This document shows, one piece after another, positions 53,379 through 64,000 of a stretch of 64,000 nucleotides of DNA; positions within the stretch are counted from its first letter, which is position 1; every line of letters starts with the position of its first letter. The stretch covers positions 9,114,001-9,178,000 of the forward strand of contig JANTQA010000029.1 in the NCBI GenBank assembly GCA_027625915.1, read 5' to 3'. Under the pieces are notes generated by a model. The model was not told the DNA's origin. It was given only the letters and a program-made list of their open reading frames with translations, and searched no databases. The DNA comes from Anaeramoeba flamelloides (taxonomy: Eukaryota > Metamonada > Anaeramoebidae). A program made the translations under genes and the position numbers.

Positions 53379-56300
53379 ATATAACTCTATTTTATCATTG
53401 AAAAAACATTTGGCACCTGGCTTTATTGCCCATCTTTGAGAGTTATTGTAGATGTATTATTTTCCCCCAAAAAAATCCCATTTTTATTTTTTTCAATTAT
53501 TGGGAATATTTTCAGAAATTTATTTTGAAATATATATAATCAACTCTGATATACTCAATATTACCCCCATCTTTAATCTATATTACCAATTCACAGATAG
53601 AAATGCTTCCAAAAAGAATATTATTTAATATTTTTTAAAAAAAAACCTCGTTTTTTTTAAAATAGCTTATATTTTACAAGCTTAATATAAGAATTCGAAA
53701 TTTGAAATTACTTGCATTATTGAACAAATTATTTAATATTTTGTAACTTCCTACCCTAGGTTTACCCGCTAAGTTTTTACAAAATTGTTAAATATAATTC
53801 TGGTTAGGCCATCAAATTTATATTAGTAAAATTATATAAATATCCAATTTTTTGCTTTTACACAAAAATTTGAACTAAACTAAATTTCATAATTAATGAC
53901 CCAATTATTTTTTTATTTGATATTTACACTTTTTATTGGATTTTTATAGGAAAAAAATTATTTCTTTTGTATAGAACTGAATATTAAAATAGAACTTGTG
54001 TTATTAGGATAAATCAATTCGATTTATAAAAATATTTATTTTCAAAATTTGTTTTTTAATAAACCCATAATCTTGAAATCAAGTTTATGTATTCTGGGAT
54101 CAACTGTATGTCAAAGTTTAAAAATTTTAAAGTTGAATAAAAATTCCTAATTATTTTGTTAATATGGAAATTCCAACTATAAAGCAAATAATTATTAGAT
54201 ACCATCCCTATTAACAAACCGATATCCACCTCAAATAATAAACCAAAAGAAAATATCCAAACGTATTCAAGAACCAATAATTATTAAATATTATTAATAA
54301 TTCACTTTTAAATTATTATAAATAGTTAAAAACCTCATATTTTAAAATATATATAAATAATAAAATCAAATACTATAAAAAAAAACTGAATAACAGTTTT
54401 TAGAAGGAACTTTAGGATTTGGATATTACTGCATTTTCACGGAAAAAAAATGTTAATATGAGGATTACTTTGACAAGAATTATATTTATTTTAGAGGAAA
54501 TTACATTATCTCACTTTTTTTAATTCTTATTAGTATTTTCTAAGTTATATATTTTTTTTTGAACTGAATTTCAAAAAAAACAATCAAAACTTTTAGAAAA
54601 AGATACGAATAAAAGAAAAAAAAGATGAAATAAAATAAATAAATTTGATATAAAATAATAATTCAATACTATCAAAATTTAGAATACTTAAAATCATATA
54701 TATGCTGTTTTTGGTTAATTTTATTACACTTACTAGTTGACCATGTTTATTCATTTAGGAGGTACTCATTTACTTATTAATATTGCCTTTATCTATTTGA
54801 TTTTTTTTTTTAAATTCTAATTTTTTTTCCATTACTTTTATCGTTGATATTTTCAAGTTACCTATGTATTTTATTTCGATACTACATTATTATTAAGTAA
54901 CCCCGTGTGTTTTTATTATAAAATTTCCTTTCAGTATAAAAAAAGGTAAGGTAAAAAGAAAGAGAAAAGTTATATAAAATCAATTTTCATAATGAAGAGT
55001 TTTATAATTGGATAACACTATAAAGATTTAATTAGATAAATAATAATTTATAAAATGAGCTACTCTAATCATATGAATTTGATAATTTTTATTTTTTCAA
55101 TAAATTTTTTCAAAAAAAACTTTACAATTTTCAACATTTATTTTTTTTATCACAATTTATGAATTCGGGCAAACAAGAGGAACGAAAAACTCCTTCCTTA
55201 AACAAAAAAAAAAAAAAAAAAAAAAAAAAAATTATTTAATAATTTTTTTTAAAATGAAATGTTTCAAAAAAAATAGCTAGAAACATAGAAACTATAGAAA
55301 TAACAAATATCTCTGGAATGTACACAATCACAGTAAGCTTATATAATTGGTAATATACATATTTAAAAAAAAGATGTTTATAAAATGTAGATTAGTTTCA
55401 TAAAAAAAAAATTGATAAACTTTACGACTATTCTCTATTTGTTTTTTTTAAAGTTTAATTAAAGGTAAATGTTAAAAGTCTTTTTGTTATTTTTTTTTGA
55501 TAATTGAAAATGCAAAATAATTTCCATATTTAAAATTAAAAATGAATCAGATGTAAGTCATATAAATATAAAATTAATTCAGGTGATTAATATACAAAGT
55601 TCAACTCCAATTGAAGTCAAAAAAAAAAAAACATAAAGTTGTGTTCTTTTTAAAATAAAATAGAAAAAAAAAAACAGTAAATGTCAAATTTAATTATTTT
55701 TAGTTCTATCAGGATCAGTTTGTAAAAATCTATTTTTTTTGCAAGATTATAGTAATAAAAAATATCAAATTAAAAACTATAACTAAAAAATAATTGGTAA
55801 TAATTGAGTTTATTGTCAAATTCCAAACCCAAAAATATCAATAACCAATTAAATTTATTTTACTGATAGTTTGGAAATATTAATGAAAATTCCGAAATAT
55901 ATTCCCATTTTATAAAAAAAACCTGAATTACTGAGAATCCATTAATAAATCTAACAATGAAAGTGCTCAAATGTTCTACTTTTTTAGAATTCAACTCTTT
56001 TGTGAATGTAGAAATAAAAACAAAAAAATAAAATCTGAAAAAAATCCTTGAGAATTTAACGAAAAATTATAATCTAATTTTGATTTTATTTTTTAAAAAC
56101 AAGATAAGTTTAATCAATTCCAAATATATAGAATTTCTTGTAATTTTGGAAATGATTTGATTATTTTCAATATACTTGGTTAATTGGTTTTATTTTAAGG
56201 AAAGTAAACGTTCTATTGTATCTTGAAAAAAAAAAAAAAATTAAATAAAAAGTTTTTTTAAACTTAAAGAGGAATGGAAAAAATAAATTTATTTGGAGTT

Positions 56301-58058
56301 TGTTTCAAATTTAAGGACTTTTTTAGGTTTGAAGACTAGTCAAAAATATCTGCTGATAAATTTAAATAAATCTCTGAAAATTTTTGTTTCAATTTCCATT
56401 TTTGAAATTATTTTACACATATTTTGAGAGCAATCTATTGATTTAAATGCTAATAAAACTTTTTAATAATTGGTTTGAGATCAAAAGATTCTTTTTCTTG
56501 AGTTTTTTTCAAAGTTAAGGTCCTAGATTACAAAAACGGAGATTGATCTAAAATTTTTATTCAATTCCTTTGAATTTATCAGTATTTATATATTTATAAA
56601 ATAAAAAGATTAAACCCTAAGTTTTCAAGCTATTTTTTTTTTCTAAATTGTGAATGCTGCTAAATTCAAACACCCATGATAAACTTTTTATTCAATTTCC
56701 ATTTTAGAAAATCTATCAAGTCAATTTTTCAAACAGTTCTTTGTTCAGAGTATTTGGAAAAACAACTAATTTTACAAAGATAATAAAGATTTACAATCAA
56801 TAAAATATTGAATTTCAAATCGTAGGGAAAAAATTTTTCAAACTGAAAGTGAATTAAAAATTTTCAGACACCTATTTAAATTTATCAGTATTTTCCTGAA
56901 ATAATTTTAGGGTTTAATTTAAAATGATATAGTTCAAATATTTTGAGGAAATGAAAAAGAAAAGTAATTTACAAAAAGAGAATCCAAATAAACCCTAGAC
57001 AAAATGTTTTTATTTTATTATCAACTTCAACCCTTAAAAAAAAGCCTTTACCAAATAATATTGAAATCAGGTGTGTTCTTTTTGTGGGATTTAAAATGCT
57101 AGAATTGGTTCGTAATTTGGAAAAAATTTTTATTGGCAAAAAACTTCGTAATGTGATATTTTGCAAAAAAGGATTCTATGGTTCAAATTCCTTTTTATTG
57201 TTGATTGAGAAACAAAAGGATCAAAATTTTTCTTCAACTTTTTCCTAAAATCATCAAAAGAATCACAATAAAATCATAAAAAACTTCAGTTCTCAAAGCG
57301 AATTTAATAATCTATGATTATTCACAGAGTAAAGAATTTAAATTTGATACTGATCTTGGAAAAAATAAAACAGGCGAAAGTTGAATTAAAATTTTGTTGA
57401 TTTTATTTTGAAATTATCAGAAACTATTAATTCGAGTCATGACTACATTAACTGTACTTTTGATTTTCAGTTTATTTCGATGAACGTGTGTAAAGTAAAT
57501 TTTTGGAAAGTTGTTTTTTTGTGAAAAATGATCAAATTAATTTCAAGTCGAGTCCCCCGATGGATTTATGGTTAAATTTTTTCAATTTTGTTCTCGAAAG
57601 TGACCACAAATAAATTAGAAATTCCAATAAAAAATGCGTAAACATAAAAATCTTCTCATTTGGATCCAAAATAGAAAACCAAAATCAAATCCAATTTAGT
57701 TTTTCAAAGAAACCATTTAAAAGTGTTGACAAAAACCAAAATTTTTTGTTTGACAAAGGTTTTTTTCACAATCTTTCTGACATTTGCACAAACCAAAATA
57801 TGTTCAAACTTTTAGTCGTTTGGATGGATCTGAAGAAATTACAAATATCATAATTTAATTTGAAATATTTATTGATAAAACACAGAATTTGAATTAAAAA
57901 CTGAACAAATAAATAAACAAGTGTTCAAAATGAGAATTGTTTTGAAGGAAGGGTTTAATAATTTTTTTGAATCTTGTTGGAAAATAAAAATATTTTTTGT
58001 ATTTCAACTATTTTCAAATTACTTTTTTTTAATTGCACACCTGCTTAAATTACATAAA

Positions 58059-58654
58059 ATGGGAAATAAAAATAATGGTTATACTTTAGGCATTCCAGAC
58101 TCGCCAACTGTTCACCGAAAAACCAATCGATCATGGAAACTTACTGTTAATTATTGTCCGAATATCGAACACATCACCAATGAATGTATAATAGAATTAA
58201 CACCAACACAGATTCTATTGAAAAATAAATCAAAAAAAATTATCAAATCGATATCTTACTATGATCTTGATGTAAATATTTCTTTTGAATCTTTTTATTT
58301 GATCTTTGTTTATTCTTTGAAAAATGTTAAATATACGGTTGTATACCATATAGTGACACAAAACCGTGTTTTACACATCCTTTCAAAGTTCTTTTATTTT
58401 TCTTAATTTAATTTTTTTTTTTCTTTGTTAGATAAAAAAAGTTCAAAATTTTAGATCACAAAAAACTTTCTTCAGATTAAAAACCATGATCTTGTGGTGA
58501 TCTTTTTTTCTATGAAAGTTGTCTGCTTGAAAATTATGCTTATCAAAAATTGAATGAGCTTCTTTCAAATTGTTCCAATAAAAAAAGAATTATTGTGCTA
58601 AAAAATCGGCATAGTTTAATACTTTTAGAGACAATTTGCAACAAAAGTTATTAA
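58059..58654 (+). CDS. Small protein with PTB/PH-like features (hypothetical)
   Basis: A first exon 58059-58387 and a second 58519-58654 are proposed (131-nt intron, donor GTTCTT, acceptor GAAAG), giving 154 aa. It starts MGNKNNG, which could allow N-terminal myristoylation. A single domain follows: SWKLTVNYCPN, CIIELTPTQILLKNKS, SISYYDLDVNISFES, VVYHIVTQNRVLHIL, then an amphipathic helix ENYAYQKLNELLSNC. Strand-rich sequence ending in one helix, behind a Met-Gly start, recalls IRS/FRS2-type PTB domains, where IMELTDTELIL and FSFES-like pieces occur in the same order. That resemblance is by eye only. The donor is not a consensus one, so the junction is uncertain. An in-frame upstream ATG at 57921 would add 46 Phe-rich residues and is less likely. 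Coding status is likely; function is unknown. Confidence 0.45.
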
Positions 58655-61000
58655 CCGCCTTGTGTTAAAACTGAGAAAATTTTTATGTTTGTCAAAATCA
58701 TCTCGTGTCTCTCAAAAAAGTCAAAACCGTAAATTTTATAAACACAGTTTTAACAACCCAAATCCAATTGTAAAGTGCTGTATTACAAAAACATTGGAGT
58801 TGAAAATTTTAAAAATACAGGGGTAAAAATCAAATTCAATGAAGCGAATTAATTTTCTAATCAAAAAAAAAAAAATTTTTTTCACTTATAAATTGATCAA
58901 ATAAAAATCCAAAAAACCTTTCTAATCTTGTGTATTTCTTGTGTTATTATCCCCCTTGATGTAACTCTTTGCTTTTACTTCTTTAGTCTGTCATTTTTCA
59001 ATTAATAACTGAAATTTTTTATTTCAAGTTCCCAAATATTTTTCAAATTATTATTGGTTGAAAAAACACAAAGATCCATCTCAGAGTTACCTTAGAAATG
59101 ATATTTTTTGAAATTTAATGAAACAATCCTTATTGAACTTTTTGATAAAATTTTACTTCTGATAATTAGGTTTTAACAACAGGAGAAAACCAAAACAAAA
59201 ACTGTACAAAACGATTGAAAATAGAAAATTGTCGTTATTAATTTGGGTCTACTTTTTTGAGCTTTTGGGATAAAATGGTATTTTTTTTTTAATTTGAAAT
59301 TTTACAATATTTGTCTATTAAGGCGATAAGACCACTTTTACTTTTTTGAGTATCTCAGAATCTGAGAAATTGTGTAATTTCAAAATCATTTCTTTTATGT
59401 AATCTACTGATAAATTAAAATAAATATTTTGAAATTTTTATTTTTTAAATTTATCAACTTGAGCATAAATGAAAGAATTTAGAAAGGATTTTATGAGTTG
59501 AAATGTTAAGGAACTTGGTAAAATTAATTGATTTTTGAAAATATTCTTTGAAATGCAATGTTTTGAAAGTTGAGTTTGTGGATTTTTAAAAAAGGGAAAT
59601 GGGACTAAAAATATTTTTTAATTTTTTTAGAATTTAACAGCGTTCGATATTAAAATGAATATTATTTTCAATTAACTGTTTAGAGAAAAATGTTTTACAA
59701 CCATTTTTAATTGGAAACATTAGTAAAATTGAAAATCAAATCCGGTTGATAACTAAGTGAATTTTATATAAATCCAGGTTTAAATGTGTTACAAGTTCAT
59801 TAGTCTGTGGTGTGTGTAGAATACTCATTTGAATGGTTGACAACTAAAGTAGATCATGTTATTTTAACAAAAATCCAAGTTTTAGTAAAGTTTACTATTA
59901 ATTCTGAAAATAGTAATTTTTAAACTTGCTTTAGATTATAAGAGATAAGGTTTTGAAAAAGTAGAATTACATTGATCGTTATTCTAGTAAGTAGATTATT
60001 GTTATTTTCTTTAGTTATTTCACAAAGGAAAGAAATTAAAAATGATTTTCGGTAATGTTCCCAATTAAAATAGCTGTCCAACTATTTTTCTCTTTCCAAC
60101 ATTTTTCTCTCAACAGTAAATTCTAAAAACCAAAATATTTCTGAATTTAATTTTTTTTTTTTTTCCACTCTATTTTTTTTTCATTTTTGGGCTGATCTTT
60201 TTTAAATATATTTATAATTTCCAAGAATTTGATTGTTTCCCTTGACAACTTTTATAACCATATTCTTTATTTATACTTAATTTGACAAAAAGATTTGAAG
60301 AAAGAATTTCAAAACAAATTTGAGCCAAAGAAATCATGAAAAGAAAAAAAAAAAAATAAGAATAGGGGTAAAAATGTTAAAAAATATTTTGTTTAAATCC
60401 TTAATTTACGAATATCAAATTGAAAAAAAATTTGAAAAGTATTCCAGCATAAAAATAAATACTGGTTCCATTTTTACAAAACAAACTTTAAACTAAAATT
60501 AAGGTACAGAAAATCTCAAATTAAAGAAATTTTTTTGTACACAAATTATTTTACTAGAATTTGAATTTTGTGCCACTATTTGAGTAATTTTTTTGTACCT
60601 TAATTTTAGTTTAAAGTTTGTTTTGTAAAAATGGAACCAGTATTTATTTTTATGCTGGAATACTTTTTTCTTCAAAATGTGATCTTTCTCGTTTAATTAT
60701 AAATAAAGAAAAGATTTTAAGAAAATATTAACCTCTTCAAGACATTTTTTATTTGATTTACATCTTGATTAATTTTAATCTATAAGGGCACGTTTCAAGA
60801 TTTGATAAGAATTATTATATAAAAAACATTTTCCTTCGAAAAGTTAAAAATATATATTAAAGCAATTCTCCCCTTTGAATATCATTTAATTTTTGAATAA
60901 CTAAGTTTTTAAGAAAAGATCTTTTGTTTCAAAAAAGTGAATTCTACCAAAAAAAGTAATCTGGTTTATTCAATTTACGGAAAAAAAATGATCATTTTTT
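58655..61000. other. AT-rich intergenic region
   Basis: No gene is visible. The only clear structure is the palindrome at 60435-60667. Confidence 0.6.
60435..60667. mobile_element. Family 2 variant palindrome with exchanged arms, copy 7
   Basis: The core (TTTTACTAGAATTTGAATTTTGTG) matches family 2. The arms differ: the left reads AGTATTCCAGCATAAAAATA and continues through GGTTCCATTTTTACAAAACA and AACTAAAATTAAGGTAC. The right arm is an almost perfect complement over about 65 bp. The CAGTCAG end of family 2 is replaced by CTGGTTCC further in. Confidence 0.8.
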
Positions 61001-61023
61001 AACCAAATGTTTTTTTTTAGAAA

Positions 61024-63200
61024 ATCTTATGAATTTTCCAGAATTACCAAATCATTGTGTTAATCGAGTTCTTATTAAAGATACATATTTATTAGTTGAT
61101 TAATTTGGTTGAACTACAAAAAGATCTTTAAAACAAATTATTTTTTTAAAAATCAAAAAATGACTAACGAACAAAAACATATGGACTACCAGATCAATAC
61201 AATTACTGAATTTTGTTCTAATTTGATTGACAAATTTATCTACCCTTTTCATCAACCCCAGTAACAATTTAAGGCAGATTATCATTTTCTAATCTATTGT
61301 TGAATCATATCTTACTCTAAAATAAATACTTTGGATAATATCAGCCCTTTTCAAATTCAATATTTAGAAATATTGGATTATAATTCTAAAGTATATGCAA
61401 TATTAAAGGAATCATTTCAATTTTTAAAGACCCAAAATTTAAAGTCTTTTTAAAATCAGAACCATAAAATACAAATTAATAATGATTGTTTGAAAAACTT
61501 GCTATTTTTTTTCAGTTCTTCTTCTTTTCTAAACTTTACATTTTAGAGAAATTTAAACCATAAAATTGACTGTTTTTTTTTTTTAACCGATCACTTGTTT
61601 TAATATAAATTTCTTTTTCTTATTTAGAATTTAACTTGTGAAGGCAAAACACCTTTTTTTAAAAAACTCTTCTATTCGAGATTACAACCTTTTTTCTCAA
61701 TTGGTTTTTAATTATTTATTTGTTTCTAAATTTGGAAATTTTAAGTCTAATGCTCCAAATAATTGTTATACTTTTCCTAAATTTTATTTTTATGAAATTT
61801 TATTAATAAAGATAGAATTAACACTTTTAAATCATTTATTTATTTATTTTTATTTTTTTTTTTTCATTGGAAGATCTGAAAAAAAAATATTTTCAAATTT
61901 TTTCAGTATTTTTCAATTAAGGGACTAGTATTCTACGACAACAAGGCAAAATTTTAAAATATGTTATTGGTGGTATTCTCTACTTTCGTATTTTGTAGAT
62001 CCCATGTGTCAAAAAATTCTGATCGACTAAGAAAGCCATAAAAGAAAATTAGTTTAGTGAGATCAATTTTTTTTTTCCATTTTTTCCGAAAAAGAAAACT
62101 ATTAAATTCATTTTATTTCTCACAATTTAACAAGTTTTTACCCCGTTTATTGTCATTTTGATCATTATTATACTATAACATTTCTTTGTTACCAGTAATA
62201 TTAATATAAAGATTTTTGTTCTTTTTTGAGATAAAACTTTTGGTTAACCAAAAAAATTGATATATTTAACGGATTAAAAAATAATTGTATTTTTTAAGTA
62301 TAGTAGTTATAATAATCAAAGTTTTGTGGTCATTTAAAAGTTTTACTGAGAAATTTTGTTTTTGTTATAAGATGAAATTCTATTTTTCAAAATAAAATTT
62401 TCTTCAAGATATTTGGGAATTAATTAATTCAATCCTCAAAATTCAAAATCAATTTTTTTTTTGTCAAAAATGATTTGAATTGTTATAAGGGTTTTTGTGA
62501 ATAAGACCAAACTATTTGTTAAAAAAATTTTTCAAAATTGAAAATTTTTTACCAATTTTTTTTCATTTTTTGAAAACCAGAAAACAACTTTTTCAAAACA
62601 TTCAAGAAAAAAAATTTTTTTTTGCATAATAGATCTCAATTTAATTGATAAACTGTAGTCAAGCTTCTACCGAATATTCATTTATTAAATCACCTAAACC
62701 ACGAATAGTTTTAATGGCTAAGATTTGAATTGAAATATAAATCAAAGAAATTGAAACCAAATAAAAAATTTGCTTTCGAAATCAATACTTTCCAACATAA
62801 AACGAAAAATATGTTTTCCCATTTTCAAGAAATAACTTAATTCTTAAACAAAATAATAGGTTACTTTTTTTCGTTTTATATTGGAAAGATGTGAATTTTG
62901 AATTTCAAAAAAGAGACTCAAATCAACAAATTGTTAAAATAAGGTTAACTCATCTATTTCATAAATCAAAACACAAATTACAAAAAAAAAAAATTTTCAA
63001 GATCTTGACAAGATTTCATTTTATTTTCAAAAATGACTACTCCCTTAACAATATTATTAGATGCGTTTTGTTCTTGGAAACAGTACTTTTATGTAAAAAA
63101 CCAAACTTTTACACAAAAAACACTATTTATTAGTGTAAAAGCAATTATTCGTGAAACAAAAAAAAAAAAACACTTATCCACTATAAAGTAATTGTAACCA
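61024..63200 (+). other. Scattered coding-like segments, possible upstream exons
   Basis: Several short + segments read like protein: 61024-61103 (MNFPELPNHCVNRVLIKDTY, stop TAA), 61333-61449 (SPFQIQYLEILDYNSKVYAI), 61919-61994 (TSILRQQGKILKYVIGG), 62660-62730 (ASTEYSFIKSPKPRIVLMAK) and 63033-63191 (MTTPLTILLDAFCSWKQYF). Some follow TTTAG or GTAG acceptor-like sites. They may be exons of the gene ending at 63799, or remnants of it. I could not join them with consistent phase, so no gene model is given. Confidence 0.2.
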
Positions 63201-63508
63201 CTAAAAAATATTTATGCAGCGAAAAAATGAGAGTTTTTTGAAAAAGTAAAGATACCAACGAATTTGCCACATTTAGATGGATAATCTGAATTAAGCTAAT
63301 TAGAAACTTTTTAATGAATTTATAGACAATTATATCCCAATTTTTAAGATAGAATTAACCAACTTTATTTTTTTAAACTTTTTTCAAAAAAAAAAAAAAT
63401 TAAAATGAAAAAAGAAAAAAATAATCATACCGGAATAGTAAAATTAAATAAAATTACTAACAAATCCTATTATTATTATTTAATATATAATATCATTTCC
63501 CCTTATAG

Positions 63509-63799
63509 AGATATGGCCATAAAGAAAACATACTTTTATTAGACATTTCTAAAAATGTTTGCAAATTTCATTCAACCTCTGCAGATGAAATTGTTAAAGA
63601 GATAAATATATATATTCATCAAATATATATTGAAAAGGTAAAAGTAATCCAAGAAAGGAAAGAAAAAAGACACAAAGCCAATAAATATGGAATTGCAATT
63701 AATAAATCAACAGGTAGACCAACCAAACTCGATAAACGGATGTTCGAATTAATGGACAATGAAGGGAAAAAAGAAAGGAAAAAAACAAAAAAACATTAA
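63509..63799 (+). CDS. Terminal exon of a gene with a FERM F3-like stretch (partial)
   Basis: After a CCTTATAG acceptor, 96 codons run to TAA (63797-63799). The exon starts RYGHKENILLLDISKNVCKF, then HSTSADEIVKEINIYIHQIY, then a basic tail with KSTGRPTKLDKRMFELMD and KKERKKTKKH. The order of a hydrophobic strand, a short turn, F-x-T/S-x-x-A-x-E-I and a helix ending in a Tyr/Ile-rich turn resembles the end of the FERM F3 (PTB-like) lobe of talin and MyTH4-FERM myosins. The basic tail suggests membrane or nucleic-acid contact. Upstream exons are unresolved. It is coding with fair confidence; the domain assignment is tentative. Confidence 0.5.
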   Translation, partial: RYGHKENILLLDISKNVCKFHSTSADEIVKEINIYIHQIYIEKVKVIQERKEKRHKANKYGIAINKSTGRPTKLDKRMFELMDNEGKKERKKTKKH

Positions 63800-64000
63800 G
63801 ATTTGTGAATTACATTAACAAAATTAACAACATTCAATATTTTTTAATTTCAAACAATTGAAAATTTTATAATAAATAAAAAAAATGTAAATAAATAAAC
63901 AAATATTTTATTTCAAGAATTTTTCTGAATTTTGGTTTGTCAAAAAGTTTGAATAAATATATATCACTTAGAACCCCAAATATCCTAATTACCTTCAAAA
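63800..64000. other. AT-rich 3' flank
   Basis: Spacer after the terminal exon; AATAAA-like motifs (for example AATAAATAAAAAA at about 63871) could serve as a polyadenylation signal. Confidence 0.3.

Larger units (their letters stand above)
51011..58058. other. AT-rich intergenic region
   Basis: No gene is visible. It holds a family 5 copy (52140-52490, -), a fold-back (52936-53378) and an A-run of about 28 nt (55204-55231). Short frames at 51703-51927 (+), 51864-52061 (-), 54056-54277 (-) and 56969-57166 (-) have random-looking composition. Confidence 0.6.

Overview
This window looks like nuclear DNA of an AT-rich, intron-bearing, anaerobic unicellular eukaryote. Its best-supported genes are a ubiquitin-conjugating enzyme E2, an HGSNAT-type membrane acetyltransferase, a RagA/Gtr1 GTPase, the ciliary protein CFAP410, a class I histone deacetylase and pyruvate:ferredoxin oxidoreductase (PFOR). 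PFOR together with CFAP410 points to an anaerobe that has or recently had a cilium and probably a hydrogenosome-like organelle. Poly-Q, poly-K and Asn/Ser-rich inserts, T-rich introns and very AT-rich spacers fit a metamonad such as Anaeramoeba. The species assignment is inference. The solid genes use the standard code, with TAA as the usual stop and TGA once.

Layout, all solid genes on the + strand: E2 (4817-5698, four exons), HGSNAT-like (10391-12094, one exon), RagA/Gtr1 (16910-18303, three exons), CFAP410 (22780-23499, one exon), class I HDAC (32040-40833, three exons with two introns above 3 kb) and PFOR (45787-51010, four exons). A small MGN-starting protein with a PTB/PH-like look (58059-58654, two exons proposed) and the last exon of a gene with a FERM-F3-like stretch (63509-63799) are weaker. 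Exon junctions were inferred by matching reading frame and conserved family sequence across GT...AG boundaries, and they keep phase throughout. Several short blocks read like protein but have no complete gene: 4265-4430 (-), 16286-16426 (-), 30814-31156 (-, kinase-like), 31108-31375 (+), 44764-45141 (+) and 61024-62000 (+).

Most of the rest is AT-rich spacer filled with small mobile-element relics. I can distinguish at least nine repeat groups. Family 1 is a TIR element of about 500 bp with three copies, one having 56-bp perfect ends inside an HDAC intron. Family 2 is a palindrome of about 197 bp, usually beside TA, with six copies plus a seventh with different arms. Family 4 is a hairpin unit of about 95 bp downstream of two genes. 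Family 5 is a dispersed repeat of several hundred bp, partly in tandem. Family 6 carries GTGAGTCA-like motifs. There are also four single fold-back elements, at 23562-24168, 27893-28663, 42611-43155 and 52936-53378. The two giant HDAC introns hold copies of families 1, 2, 5 and 6, so element insertion is the likely reason for their size.

The genes do not form one pathway. They are housekeeping functions: protein turnover, lysosomal sugar acetylation, nutrient sensing, cilium, chromatin and anaerobic pyruvate oxidation. The most useful biological point is the PFOR N-terminal extension, which resembles a targeting presequence for a mitochondrion-related organelle.
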